A DNA stretch of 64,000 nt from Paulownia fortunei. Taxonomy: Eukaryota; Streptophyta; Magnoliopsida; Lamiales; Paulowniaceae. The stretch's first letter is position 1. Every line of letters starts with the position of its first letter. Made by a program: the position numbers and the translations under genes. The notes beneath the pieces are model-generated. The model saw only the letters and a list, made by a program, of their open reading frames with translations. It was not told the DNA's origin and ran no database searches. Positions 51,994-64,000 of the stretch are shown here, one piece after another. The DNA lies in assembly GCA_019321725.1 (NCBI GenBank), contig CM033113.1, positions 3,844,001 through 3,908,000 of the forward strand, in the 5' to 3' direction.

Positions 51994-53888
51994 ACATGTA
52001 AGTTGCTAATGTAAATTAAAAATCGTCACTCCAAAGTCCATAGTCCACACCCAAGAGTATTAAATAGATGCTAGTTAACATGTGAATCACTCGCACAACA
52101 CCAATAATTGTAGGTACCTCATTAACACAATTTTACGTGGCGTGAATGGCAAAGGTTGACTTTCAAGTCACTAGACATAAGACAAATTGGCCTAGAAAAC
52201 TGGGATTGGTTTTTTTTCTGTCCAAGTCTTTTGCTGAAAATGATTTTTAAGTTTAAAAAAAAATAAAAAATTAATGATTATAATGTTGTTAGTGTTTCAA
52301 ACCCATAAAAAGATAGAAAGACTTTTCTAAATAAACAATAAAAAATTTAAAATTCATATAAACTCAAATATTTCCATTTTTTTAAGAAATAAAATTTTAT
52401 GTTGAAAAAGTGATAAATTCAAAACATATAAAGTATAAATTTGAAAATTTTATTCCTAAATTATTTTGTTCAAACACATCTAAAAATTATTGAAATCACA
52501 AAAGAAAAATGAGTGAAAAAAAAAAGAAAAAAGAAAAATCGAATTGCGGACAAAGGGAATCAATACCATCGTCTGGATCTCTGAATGATACCGCGGAAAA
52601 AAGGAGAGCGTCTGTCTGAGCGTGTATCATCATTGTACATGACACACACACTGCGTACATTAGTACACAAGCCATAGAGGGTCGGCCCATTCATTAAACC
52701 TTATTTCTCACACAATCAATAAAAACAGTCGCCTGTTCTCATGGGTCCTCTCAACCTCCATTTCCCCTGTTTTGTTTTAAGGGGCCCAGCCCATTAACTC
52801 CTTCACCTCATCCCTGCTTATTATACACTTATTCAATTATTGCAAATTTGCCTATACATATTTCATATTTTCACTATTGCCCCTATTTTTTTATTTTTTT
52901 TATTCACTCTTGACATTGTTCGATTCCAATTTTAATTACTTTCTCGTATTGCACGCACGAAAAAATAATTTGATGGTGCAGAGTATATTTTGTGACAAGT
53001 GACGAAGCTGCACATACATACTCTTTTTTGAGATCATAAGCAAATATGATTAAATCTGAAGTCCCGATCGATTCAACTCGGGCTTGTTTGTTGCGTTTGT
53101 TTGTTTTGGTCTTAATAAGCTGCAAAGATGGAAGATTGATTTGTTCTTTCCGGCCTTGCTTCATTCTATATTATTACATCAACATGTATTAATAGCATTG
53201 CAATAAAAGTTAAAATAACTAGTTAGGGAACCAAGGTCTCAAGTTTTTAGCCAAATTGGGACACGGAGGCCACAGATTTTTATGGTTCTGATGAAAGGGA
53301 AAAGTACAAGTTTATCATTTCCAGAAACCATAAAACATTTTGTGGTCCCAATAGACCACAAAGCAAAGTTTGGCCCCATTTGTGTATTACAATCGGACAA
53401 GATGAATGCACCTATACATGACATGGGCACTTGGTTTGGGTTAAGTTTGCCAATATTCCCGTTTAAGTTTCATATATGGTCATTGGTGTATTTGAGTTTA
53501 GACATTTTTTATTTATTTATATTTGACTATGAAAACAATATGAAAATTACATATCCAAATCAAATGATAGTGTATCTTAAATGATAAATATTAGATCTTG
53601 GTTAGGTCCTAGTAAATAGCAAAACACTAGGTTGAGTCCTCCGGCTCGTTCGAAAGAAGTCAGGACCAAAAGTGCAAGCCTCATAGTATCCCTTAATTAA
53701 ATATCCCTTATTAGTTAACTCTGAAATGTCTAAGAGAATAATGAATCACTTGGCATAATGTGAATGCAAAAAAAAAAATCTTTTCAAATAAGAAATTCCA
53801 CAATTTCTATAGGTTCTTAAGCCTCTTTACTCTTTATGGCGCTATAATTATCGATGCTTAACAAACACGTACTACCCCAATAATTAAT

Positions 53889-53918
53889 GGGGTGGGGGTG
53901 GGGGTGGGGGTGGGGGTG
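53889..53918 (+). repeat. (GGGGGT)n minisatellite, potential G-quadruplex
   Basis: Five consecutive G-runs of four or five bases separated by single T residues. Single-nucleotide loops make this a strong quadruplex-forming pattern on the plus strand. It is intergenic, about 1.8 kb beyond the 3' end of the kelch gene. Confidence 0.93.
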
Positions 53919-55685
53919 TTGTAGGTTGTCTTGCAGTTCCAGAGCATAATTAGAGACAAGGCGGGCCAAAACCTCCTAATCCATTAACTATCAACACATG
54001 CCTCATGCTCCTTTGACCCTCTAACAGCGATGATATTATCACACTTGTTACACGATTTTATTTTATTTTTAATTTTTGTTTTAATTTTGGATATCAATCA
54101 AAACAATAAATATTATAACATTATATGATTATTATTTCAAATGAAAGAAAATAATAATTGATTTAAAAAATAGAGGATCTAGTTAGAAACCTATCACGTG
54201 TATCCATATAAATATTTTTATCATTTGGCACGTTACATGATTTCAAACACTCTAATTGATCATTTCCATTGTCATATTTGTAATATTCTCATTATATTTT
54301 CTATTCTAATTTAATGCACCTAACACTGTATAAAATTTTATGCATCTAAACTATAATTTTCTTATCTTTAAATTCATTCAAGATCACTTTTTCCCCTTAC
54401 TCTCAATTTTAATTGTTACTATAATTTTTTTTTTAAAAAAAATCATTAATAGAGGTTATATTTTGTACTAAAATCAACTTATTCGATCCAAAATCCAAAC
54501 ACCTAAATTGCACTTTATCTATTTAAATTAAAAAAATAGACCACCAAATAATAATGTGCATTTAATAAATAGCTGCAATGCTGCATTACTATCATTCACA
54601 AAATTCTCTACTCTCTTTAGCTAAGCCCACAGATCCTCTCAAACTTGTCGGCCTCCCTAGGTATCCACCAACAAAGTAGATATTCTTTCATGGGGATTGT
54701 CGCCTCAATTCAACGGTCTCGATCTCTTCAAAAACCCAAAACCATTCTCACCCGTCGATCAAGGAAAATCCCATATAGTCCATGGCCCTCCCCCGAGTCA
54801 AAAGAATATGCTACTGCGCGTGCAGTGGAGCAGGGTCGCACGTGAGTTTGCGCGTGTGTGAGTTCTACCACTCATTATAAAGGGCCAAAAAAAAGTGGGG
54901 CCTACTTTGTGTAAGTTGACTGAAACATGAAGATGGGATTGGACCAATGGTGGGAGCGGTCAAGTTGGGGGTTGGGTGTGTGGCCTGAACTCATGGGTGT
55001 CATTCATAGGCCTGAATTGATTTTTGAACTTTCTCTTCTTTTGATGCGTGTGTAAAATGTTGGACTATTTAAACTCATGGGCCTAGCCTTACAGTTATTC
55101 TCTATTGGGCTGATGAATTCTTGGGTTGTCAACATATAAAAAGATATTGAGACTTGGGCCCAAATATAAAGACTGTGTCCCAACTTCTTGAATGAAATGG
55201 AAGTAACCAGAAAAACTGTAAAATCAATGTCATTAAATTTAATTGATTCTAGAAGAAATCATGAGAAGCCACATTAGACAGACCTAGCCACCTAGGCTTG
55301 GGTTTTAGTATTAACTAGGAAGCAGCATCATTAACTGAGTAATAAGGATGTCAATCACAGCTTAAACAGTGCTTGAGAAACACAAACAAAAGCATAATTA
55401 TATCCCCTATATATTTATTCCTTCCTATCAACCTCTTTCCTTACATTTGCTTCCCATTGTAAGGTAAAAGAGGACCTACTACACTTTTCTAACTTTTGCC
55501 TTCTCTTTTATATGCCATCATTACTTATAAAATACCATGTTTTTATCTGAGAAAAAACAGTCATTTAAATGATTTTTCGAGGAGTCAACCTCTAGCTATC
55601 CAATACTTCATTTTTTTGATCTCGAAAATTTTGCTCACTAATAATCTATGTTTTTTATTTAAAAAAAAAAAAAGAGATGTTGGAA

Positions 55686-56789
55686 CTAGGAATGTGTGAC
55701 AACACAAGAATGGCTGCAAAGTTCTCTTCCTCCCTCCTCCTGCAATGGGTCGAAGCTCGTCCAAGCATTTTCTTTGGCAGTCGTGTCGAATCTATGAACC
55801 ATTGAAATCGTACCCGACGACACATCTCCAGTCACTTTGTAACCTGCCAAGAAATACAAATAAGGCCCAATTGGCGCCATTGTCACGTACAACCGTTGCA
55901 TCGGCCGCCGCTTCTCTTCACCACCCAAAACACTGATAAGACTCTTCATTTGTGAACCTTCAACTACGTTCCACAAATTAAGCTTCCCATCATAAACCTC
56001 AATGTGGCCTTTCCATGCATTCAAGCAGTCCCCAGAGCTGAACAGTCTACCCTCCACTGCCACAATTTGGTTAGGTGGGACATCCAACTGCCACATCCCC
56101 GGCACGAGGTCCCACAGTCCTCTTTCTTCATCGTACACCTCAGCAGAACAACGGCCCACGTAAGCTATCGGCTGGTCCACGTCACAGCCTTCGACGAACC
56201 CACCAACCACGTGGACTTTCCCTTGCCACGTTACGCCCACGCATTTGTACCTTAATCTTCTCATATCAGGCAACTGGGTCCACTCATTGACCGTGGGATC
56301 ATACTCCTCGACAGATGAGGTGCTCCTAGCACTTGCCACTTCATATTGCCCTCCAGCAACATATATCTTATTGTCACAAACAGTGCATGCAAAGTTGTAC
56401 CTCGGTAGACTTAGGGGTGCACAAACAGACCATCTATCAGAACTGATATTATAGCACAGCACGTCTGGTCGGACTTGAACTTCTGCCTCCGAGAATTCAT
56501 CGGAGCCACTCAAACTTCTTGAGACGTTTCTGTCTTTGCGACACAATCTACCTCCAATTATGTAGATTGAGTCGCCAGCAGATGTCATCGCGAAATCTTT
56601 TAACGCGTGGTTTTGTACCAGCCCTGGAATCGAAGTCACGTAACTCCAAGTATTATTACAAGGATCAAAACGCGCTATCCAATTTGAAAAATTGGTATTC
56701 TGGTCTGGTTCTTTAGAGCAAAACACAAGGTAAATTTGATGGCATGATGGAGGTGGTGGCGGTGGCGGTGGGGAGGAGAGTGAACTCAT
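55686..56789 (-). CDS. Kelch-repeat protein, intronless
   Basis: A single 367-codon frame starts MSSLSS followed by a run of eight prolines. At least four kelch-like blades are visible: around residues 70-130 (YIIGG, then VLCYNISSDRWSVCAPLSLP), 130-185 (IYVAGGQ, then SVEEYDPTVNEWTQLPDM), 185-240 (VHVVGGF, then AEVYDEERGLWDLVPGM) and 240-290 (IEVYDGKLNLWNVVEGS), with a partial blade at each end. The diglycine and spaced Tyr/Trp pattern is typical of galactose-oxidase/kelch propellers. No F-box precedes the repeats and no other domain follows, unlike F-box/kelch ubiquitin-ligase subunits. The likely role is protein interaction; partner and pathway are unknown. The ATG at 56789 lies 55 bases from a TATA box, which supports this start. 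Confidence 0.9.
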   Translation of the reverse strand: MSSLSSPPPPPPPPSCHQIYLVFCSKEPDQNTNFSNWIARFDPCNNTWSYVTSIPGLVQNHALKDFAMTSAGDSIYIIGGRLCRKDRNVSRSLSGSDEFSEAEVQVRPDVLCYNISSDRWSVCAPLSLPRYNFACTVCDNKIYVAGGQYEVASARSTSSVEEYDPTVNEWTQLPDMRRLRYKCVGVTWQGKVHVVGGFVEGCDVDQPIAYVGRCSAEVYDEERGLWDLVPGMWQLDVPPNQIVAVEGRLFSSGDCLNAWKGHIEVYDGKLNLWNVVEGSQMKSLISVLGGEEKRRPMQRLYVTMAPIGPYLYFLAGYKVTGDVSSGTISMVHRFDTTAKENAWTSFDPLQEEGGRELCSHSCVVTHS

Positions 56790-56843
56790 TGGGGTGGTGT
56801 TGGGCGGATTGCTACTTCAGCATGCATGAAATGTAGACAAAAG

Positions 56844-56851
56844 TATTTATA
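56844..56851 (-). promoter_or_regulatory. TATA box of the kelch gene
   Basis: The minus strand reads TTATAAATACTTTTG here, 55 bases before the ATG. This implies a very short leader of about 25-30 nt. Confidence 0.6.
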
Positions 56852-57697
56852 ATTAACAATTTTTATGAATATATAAGATCAACTGCTGAAGTCGTCCTCT
56901 AAGATATGGCAGCACTGCCCGGCTGAGAAAACAACACACCGTTTATTTGATTATATCGATTGGCAATTGTTACATCCAATGTTAACCTGTGTACTTGCCA
57001 AGAATTTACCTTGTCATGGTATTTTTTTTTTTTTTTTCATTGCCTAATGTCTCTTATGCCGTTATTTACGATAAAAATGGGATGGCGTACTACTAATTAT
57101 ATTAATTATTGAGTAAAATCGTCCTTTTACAGAATATTTTTTTAGTCGTTTTTCATTTCAAACTTTTTATTTTTCAATATTTCATCTTATTAATGTCAAT
57201 TGTATATTTAAAAAATATTTTATATAAACGACCCGAGTATAAACCGTTCTTAATTAATATTGAATCTCCTTAATCAGAAAATTTTTGTCGTACGCAATAA
57301 GGTTAAAAATCGAATTAATTAGACAGAACCATCAACAGTAAACAGTATGTGGCCTGCCAAGAACATGCATGCATACCACTTTGGAAAAGTACCTAAAAAG
57401 AAGAGAGGGGAGCAAATCAAATCCAGATAGAGATACTAAACAGTATTAAAAAAGATGATTTATTCATTTACAATTAATTTATTTCATCTCGAATTTGACT
57501 ACATTGTTGTTATCGAGCCAACATCAATTCGGCGCTACGCAATGTAGGTTTATTTGTATGTGATCCTCAGTCAGAAATTGTCCCGTTCACAGTTTTATTG
57601 TACTACAAATTGTCTCAACTCTCAAGCTCGCGACATCCTTAAGATCTTCTAAATCTACTTTTCAGCTCACTAATTAACATTAATCAAAACAAGCCAA

Positions 57698-57722
57698 ATA
57701 TATATATATATATATATATATA
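57698..57722. repeat. (TA)n microsatellite
   Basis: About 25 bp of uninterrupted TA dinucleotides in intergenic DNA. Confidence 0.93.
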
Positions 57723-58264
57723 AATTGGTGGTTTTCAAAATGGGGGGCATACAATGAGAATCACTCTTTTAGGTCCACTTTTTCCCAAAGATAAAATCGC
57801 TGGTGGCCCGTATTACTTTGCTACAATGGGCCTAACTTTAATTATCTTTTCAACTTATCTTAAGTTTATTAATTTATATATATTTTATGCTGCCACCATG
57901 AAATTAAAGTATTATTTTTAAAGAAATAAGAATTTTTTTTCTTTTTTATTTTTCAGCCTGTAACGTAGCTTTTATATATTCTTTCTTCTTATTTTTATTT
58001 TTATGTTTATTTTTCCGGGGTTCTTTCGCCCTCCATCTTTAGGGGCTTGTAAGCTACAATCTTTGGATAATATAATTTAATTTATTGTGTTTTTATCTTA
58101 TTTGAAGTTCTGTAAATCCGAGTAAATCCCATTGGTATAGGGCTTTAGCTATTCTTGATTTTATTTTTTCAACCTTCATTAAATACTGGGATTAATTGCT
58201 ATCATGTACTTACACTAATTCTAGCCTCTATACACTTTTGTTATTATTGTATACAGGCTGTAAA

Positions 58265-58560
58265 CCAATCGAATCAGTCGAATATGTTATTGTTTAATAT
58301 TATTTGAATTTTTTTTGAATTTAAAAAAATTGTGTTTGATTATTAATCGAGTCGAATACAAATCGAGTTTGAATAATTTGATTGTTTTACACGACTTTTT
58401 TCATTATTTCACCAATCAAGTCAATGTCGAGTTTATCTTCATATTTTATTGAACGAAAAAATATCTTCAAATTTAGTTTATTAAATAAACAAATCGAGCT
58501 AAAATAAATTTTTAACGATCAATTTTGAATTAAGTATTAGATAGCTTAATTTATTTCTGA
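58265..58560 (+). repeat. Dispersed TCGA-rich repeat, copy 2
   Basis: Diverged partner of 37697-37975, with the same order of motifs ('gtcgaatatgtta', 'ttaatcgagtcga', 'ttttacac', 'gtcgag'). Neither copy has obvious terminal repeats or coding capacity. Confidence 0.6.
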
Positions 58561-61475
58561 AATCCACTACATATAATCAGATCAATGAACATAATAGGCT
58601 ATGGCCATTTTAAAAATCTTATAGTAACATCCAGCAAACAAGAAAGAATACTTTGCCCAACAACGAAAACCATACAAAGATGGAGCTTATTTTGAGAAGG
58701 ATGAATCCTGGGCCTAAATGTAAGTTGGGCCTGAACTGAAATGGCCCTACCTGAAGTTTGCAGAAGATGCCAATTGAACAGACTCGACCCATCTCAATCC
58801 AATTGCCAATGCCAGTTAAGCCCATTATCAACCCAATTATTGAACTAAAAGCATTGGGCAATGAATAATGGCCACCTAGAAAATAAAAGTATTGTCAGCT
58901 ATGTAAAAAACATGAAAAATTGATGCCTCTTGCAGCAAAATTTTAAAATATTAATCTTCCTTAATTGACATACATAGAAATTATTACTTTGAAGAATTGT
59001 TAATAGGGACACGGAAAAATCAATTGAATGAATAATATATTGGGCCTGCATGCATGAATTCCATTTATTTTTATTTTATTTGGGTCAAACACTTATATTT
59101 TTTTTTTCCAAAAAAAAATAAAAAATAACACACACACACACATTTCCGAAGGTTGACACTTTTTATTAAGGCCAAGCCTAGTATTTCCAAGTTCATAAAT
59201 AATAAAGACATGTATTTTCTCTTTTCCTGCCTTGATCGAAAAGGCTTCATAGGCCTATCAAGGGTCAAAGGCAACAAATGAATAATCCTCATAGGCCTGG
59301 GCCCCTATAAGATCTGTGGATGGGCCGAGGGCAAAGAGATTTGTGGACAAAGACAAAGAGAAATTTTAATGAGAATATGTAAAAGGCATAAATGGCTTTG
59401 CATACAGTGACAAAATGCTTAAGCGCAGAAAATCCACTGTCTTATATCCCTCTGCACATCGCCTTTTGCTGCTGATAAAAGGAGTTTTTGTAAGGGTTTC
59501 TTGATTTGATGTATCAGAGAGTAAATTCAAATTATATATCTATGTATGGACCATGGGTTTTGTTCTTTTTTATGCACATGGATTTGGATCTTGTCTTCTT
59601 AACTTAAAAGAATTGAAAAGCAGTTTCCATAACAATGGGAAATGAATTCAATTCAACGAAAGCCCAGAGAAGTGACAAATTCAGCTCTTGAGGGCAAATT
59701 TGTCTATTCAGTCATGTGGGTTTGGCATAAATCTTCTAAGACTTAAGTTTAAGTCTAATAAAATTGAGGTCTTAGAATCGAGTCGAACATAATCCAATGA
59801 TCACTCTAGCTCACTCTTAAGGGTGAGTGTGATTCAAATTAAAGGAATAACAATGATGATGATGATAAAAGGTTTTACCAAGAAGAGGTAAATGATTGGT
59901 ATCTATAGTTTCATGTTTGGAAAAGCAAGCATTATTCCAATCACAAAACCTGAAATAAATTAATTACCCCCGTGGTATTGGGATTTTGATGTTTAATTTT
60001 GACTGGAGCGGCAATTTGGTCAATCTTAAGTTCCAAATTGCCCCTAATGACTTTGTTATCCATGCCAAAAGCATAGGAAATAGGTTTCTGAAAAAGTTCA
60101 TCACCACTTGAAGATCAATTCTTGAAATGATCACGTTGGAAATACACAAGCTCCATATATTATGTACTCAAGTTAATTTTACAATTTCAGTGAGTAATTA
60201 AAAAGATCTTATTGTCGGTTTCAATTAATCAGACTAGTTTAATTGCTGGTCTGACCGATATAATGAAAATTGATTATATTTTTTTATTATATTATATAAA
60301 ATGATAATGTAATAAACTACTAATTATTATGTATAAAGTAAAAATAAATAAATAATCAATTAAAAAATACATTTAATAAATATTAAAATTCAAATAACAA
60401 TATTTATATAACTAAATATCAAAATTAAATTTCATAAAAAAAATAAAAACAAAAAAAAGTTGATTTGATTGTTTTTTTATTTTTTGCCCTTCAAATGATT
60501 CAACCGGCAATTCGTAGTTGAAACAGTGGTATCGGCCCATCTTATAAAAACCAATTCTATCCCATTTTTAAAAACATTGGTCTCAAGTTACAAGCTATAC
60601 TAAAGTTATACGTTGTTAATAAAAATAACGCTTTGTTGCAAATTAGAACATACTTTCTATTAATTTAGTGATTATATATTACACAAATTTCACTTTTACT
60701 CTAACCCAAAAAAAGTGTGCTCTGTGTGTGTGTCTATATATACACAATTTAATATATATATATATATATGTCCTAGTTATACATATAGTGATACAACTCC
60801 CATCAATGAAACGCGATGCAAAGTAGGGGGATGCATGATAGTGGCCGGTGCATGCAATGAATTAAACAAACTTTAAAGAAAAAGCATTACTCTCCTACAT
60901 ATTATTAGTACATGTAGCGCATGCAAGCAGTGTACATAAATCTATGCAACAACATTAATAATATCGATGTAAAAAAAAAACAGGAGGCGGGGTGGGGGGA
61001 CAATGAAATATTGGGATCGCTTACATTTACTGCCCCAGGAATGGAGTTCTGAACTTTATAGTTGTAGACAACACTTTTCGTTGGCTGTTACTGTATAACC
61101 AATTTGATTGTGATAAGTCCCTGACTTGGCTCTTTTCCCACTGCTCTCTCCCTCACTCACCCACCCACCCACCCCACACACAGTGAGTGTGTGTTTGGTG
61201 CTTGTGGGTTATGGAATTTGAGTTTCCCGAGACAAGAAAAAGTTTACTAGTACTGCTGGACGCTGGTGAGGCGCCTACAGCAGCTCGAAATGAGAGCAAA
61301 AGCAACTTCTTCAAAAGACCAAAAGGATTTTGCATTTTGTGTTCTTGTCTGTTTTTGCATTTCCCAGTTTCCCTCTCTTAGGAAAAAGTTGAGGCCCTTT
61401 TTCTTGTTTATTTATGGTCAGCTCTTTCCATTGCGAAGTCATTCTGATTTTCGCATTCTGAGGGTGGAGAAAACT

Positions 61476-61506
61476 TCTTCTCTTCTCTTCTCTTCTCTTC
61501 TCTTTT
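61476..61506 (+). repeat. (TCTTC)n microsatellite in the leader region
   Basis: About six copies of a pyrimidine pentamer, about 180 bases before the ATG at 61685. CT-rich tracts are common in plant leaders and core promoters. Confidence 0.9.
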
Positions 61507-61684
61507 CCTGTTTACCTTCACAAGGCAACAACCAATCATTCTTAGTGAAACCTTTATTCCCATTCTTGATCTTTATCTAATTCTTGGTGGAATAACTCAA
61601 TAAAGTTATAAAGTACTTCAATTTCGGTTTGCAGAGTTTTTCTCATTTCAGCAATTTGATATAAAAAATTTAACTTCTTTCTTA

Positions 61685-61960
61685 ATGGGGTTGGTAGAAA
61701 GTTTTGGGTGGATGCAGAGCCGTGGCAAGAAACAGTGCAGAAGCCTATTATGGAGGATAAAAGCAGCAATGAAGAAGGCAGTGAGGAACAGAAGCAAACA
61801 GCAATTCAAATTCCAGTACGATCCTCACAGTTATGCCCTGAATTTTGACGATGGTCGTCACCATGAAATGGGGGAGAGAGACAGAGATTTTCACCAAGCG
61901 AAGTTTCAGGACAGACCTGAGATGACCATTTGGGTTTATGTTCTGTTCGTGGAGTCATAA
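61685..61960 (+). CDS. Small plant protein of unknown function
   Basis: A 91-codon frame. The N-terminus MGLVESFGWM is followed by a basic amphipathic stretch (SLLWRIKAAMKKAVRNRSKQ). Next is FKFQYDPHSYALNFDDG, which I recognise from a family of small uncharacterised plant proteins. The C-terminal part (HEMGERDRDFHQAKF, then TIWVYVLFVES) is less familiar. No enzyme motif or clear transmembrane segment is present. An acceptor-like site at 61634 and a donor at 61266 suggest a spliced leader; if used, a longer in-frame product starting at 61209 is also possible. The short start is preferred because the family begins at MGLVES. Confidence 0.75.
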   Translation: MGLVESFGWMQSRGKKQCRSLLWRIKAAMKKAVRNRSKQQFKFQYDPHSYALNFDDGRHHEMGERDRDFHQAKFQDRPEMTIWVYVLFVES

Positions 61961-62700
61961 GCAACTTTAAAAGGTATCCTCGTGTTGAAGGAGCTGCTTG
62001 CAATTTTTTACGATATTAGTATTATTTAGTTTTTCATGTTTTGCCACATCATGCATGACAATGTAGTTTTGGTCTTGAAATTTGGAGAACGAGCATAATT
62101 TTTGTATTCTTACTCTATGGGCTTGGATTAAAAAAGGACGAAATTAATATTCTATCACAAATCATTTTGTATTTTTTATCATATTATACTAATTGTTGTA
62201 ACTTGTTATAATCAATATAATACAAAAATGCAATTAAATTTACAATAAAAAATCTCACATTATTCAGAGATAAATAATATAAAATATATAAGATCTTTTT
62301 ATACTCAAGAAACGCAAGATCAGATTTTTTTATAGCCCCTAAATAAAAAAAAAGTAAAAAAAAAAAAATTGCCACTCTATAAACAAAACTGAAAAAATGC
62401 TATTTATTATAAGATGGTATTCGACAAGGGAAAAGATTGAAATATCATTCTTCATGATAAATACAGTATTTTACTTCTTTCATCCCAGTTAAAATTTTGC
62501 TTCTATTATTAGCTAAGACAAGCAAAAGAGTGTGTGAGAAAAACATTTCATTTTTATTCAAATACAAATAGTTCCACAATCATAACAGTCTATACATGCA
62601 TACCAATTCTCATAAATACAGACATTTGTAATTCTTACTAAATCACCTCTCCATTGCCAAGTACCTGTCGATTTGAGCTTCCGATCATTTGGTTCAGCTC
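61961..62700. other. Convergent 3' region
   Basis: AT-rich DNA between the plus-strand small gene and the minus-strand gene entering from the right. It presumably holds the 3' UTRs of both. No additional gene is seen. Confidence 0.6.
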
Positions 62701-62822
62701 TCAAACAGCGGGATCTTCAAGCGCTGCAGTAGATAAATCGTTTATTCGAGGATAAGTAGCCTTTTCGTCAAGCTGGTTTTGTGCCCACATCAGCATTTTC
62801 AATAAGCTTGGAAGCTTTGGAT
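62701..62822 (-). CDS. Terminal exon of an unidentified gene that continues beyond the right edge
   Basis: After the acceptor TTTGACAG, the minus strand encodes DPKLPSLLKMLMWAQNQLDE, then KATYPRINDLSTAALEDPAV and a TGA at 62703-62701. The even, soluble, helical composition and the clean splice site argue for a real C-terminal exon. I do not recognise the family. The remaining 1.2 kb to the window edge (62823-64000) shows no convincing further exon and is probably a long intron. Confidence 0.6.
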
Positions 62823-64000
62823 CTGTCAAACATAAAAAAAATCATTGGGCGACACCAATTATTTTTAGTGAGGTAACAAAATGCATTAGATACTCAGAAA
62901 TAGAGCACAATTTGATCGTTAGTTCCCCACATCAATATAGATTTTCTACTATCAGAAATGACCATGTTAACCCTGAAAAGAACTAACACAGGCACAAGGA
63001 AGATCAAGAAAAATACTTCCAGCTGGAACAAGAATGTGAAGCACGAACATGTGTGTATAAGATGGAGATAATAGGGAAACCAAAATTCCAAACGTTACCA
63101 GCATGTCCAATAGCTACTAAATGCTGCCATTTAATATATCACCAAAATGTTTACAAGATACAGAATCACGGATAACAAATCAAATGCCAATATTAACTTA
63201 ACCCTGCTTTAGAATACATTACAACTTCTCCAATTGATACAGAATTGAAAAAACAATGTGTGGGAAATCTGGTACGTAAGTGTCATGTGGAAACAAATTT
63301 CATATCAGAATAAGCCACTACTACGGGGGAGAAAAAGGAACCTTTTCCTCCAGAAAACTTTTCTCTGTGACACATGTAAATCTTTGCCCAAAGCACCAAG
63401 GTAAGTAAATCACATAGACAAACATCTTCCAACAAGTGGGTACTCCCAAAAGAGTACCAATCTTCAATTATTAAGTGGCAAGCACTCAACCATAGCCAAA
63501 GCTCAAGCAACATCTGAATATGCATTTTAGTTTATGAAAAACCTAGCAGCATGACTAAAGACTCCAAAGAAAGACAAACCAGTCTATAAAACTAGCAACA
63601 TCTTGATGTACATTAATCTCACAATACCAAGAAAATTCCAAACTCAAACATCTAGCATGATTGTCAAAGTGGCTGATGATCATGGGAAAAAATTACTCCC
63701 TGAATCAGGAACTACAGCTTCAGATCTCATCTATTACCATAGATAGTTATCTAATCAATCTTATTCACTTAATCTCATGTATTATTATAACTTGATTTCT
63801 AGGCAGTCCCCTGAGCATATTTCTTGCCCTCTGGCTACTTTTAGGTTGGAGTACTGACCAAATGTTCAGCCTTGATTATAGTTGAAGATTCTCTCCTACA
63901 GTTGCCTTTAAAAACATATTAAGAATCTATCAACGAGCCATGTACTAGAATATATAGTGGTTTAATGCAGAAATAGCCAAGCTTCAAAAACTGGCGATTA
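62823..64000. other. Probable intron of the right-edge gene
   Basis: Non-coding by inspection: open frames here are short, AT-rich and lack family resemblance. Assigned as intron because the exon at 62701-62822 needs an upstream partner. Confidence 0.45.

Larger units (their letters stand above)
50548..55685. other. Intergenic region, AT-rich
   Basis: The left 0.4 kb is leader and promoter of the membrane-protein gene, with GA-rich runs on the plus strand. Further right are a fold-back element (51911-51993), a GGGGGT minisatellite (53889-53918) and poly-T/poly-A tracts. The right end is the kelch-gene 3' UTR. Short open frames at 53282-53584 and 54645-54845 show no recognisable family. Confidence 0.6.
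56852..61684. other. Intergenic region and leader of the small plus-strand gene
   Basis: No protein gene is recognisable before about 61150. The interval holds (TA)n tracts at 57698-57722 and 60752-60769, the second copy of a dispersed TCGA-rich repeat (58265-58560) and generally AT-rich DNA. From about 61150, pyrimidine-rich DNA with a TCTTC microsatellite looks like the promoter and leader of the gene at 61685, possibly spliced (donor after 61265, acceptor at 61634). Confidence 0.55.

Noticed and set aside
53282..53584. 100-codon plus-strand frame
   Set aside because: No homologous motif, an AT-rich tail and no promoter or polyadenylation context; most likely chance.
1..64000. CRISPR arrays, bacterial-type operons, riboswitches or a defence or biosynthetic cluster
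   Set aside because: All genes are spliced or monocistronic plant genes of unrelated families, and no regularly spaced repeats with unique spacers occur.

Overview
This is nuclear DNA from a flowering plant, almost certainly a eudicot. Intergenic DNA is AT-rich with many small repeats. Protein genes have short GT-AG introns, plant TATA boxes (TATAAATA, TATATATAA) and plant-specific families. I rebuilt exons by hand from splice signals, reading-frame phase and family conservation. I cannot name the species.

Layout: (1) 1-5215, minus: a DUF707 gene running off the left edge, with a spliced 5' leader. (2) 8392-15165, minus: a SANT plus bromodomain nuclear protein; its first intron (4.4 kb) holds a decayed Ty1/copia element in the opposite orientation, and its first coding exon appears to lack one base. 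(3) 16841-25832, minus: a complete 18-exon katanin p80 gene (KTN80), with a TATA box at 26151-26158. (4) 29490-35045, minus: a complete 16-exon STRUBBELIG-family (SRF) leucine-rich-repeat receptor with an atypical kinase domain. (5) 35046-43878: an 8.8-kb stretch without a recognisable gene. (6) 43879-44751, plus: an intronless Ser/Arg-rich protein with a probable lipid-anchored N-terminus. (7) 47612-50547, minus: a two-exon single-pass membrane protein. (8) 55686-56789, minus: an intronless kelch-repeat protein. (9) 61685-61960, plus: a small plant protein of unknown function. (10) 62701-62822, minus: the last exon of a gene that continues past the right edge.

The genes do not form a pathway or cluster; this looks like ordinary collinear plant gene space. 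KTN80 (microtubule severing) and the SRF receptor (cell-wall and tissue-morphogenesis signalling) both affect plant cell shape, but nothing here shows a functional link. I found no clearly new biological system. The points most worth a second look are the apparent one-base frameshift in the SANT/bromodomain gene, a tiny uORF whose stop overlaps the DUF707 start as ATGA, the degraded catalytic motifs of the SRF kinase, a perfect 18-bp inverted repeat near 7.9 kb, and a dispersed repeat present at both 37.8 and 58.4 kb.
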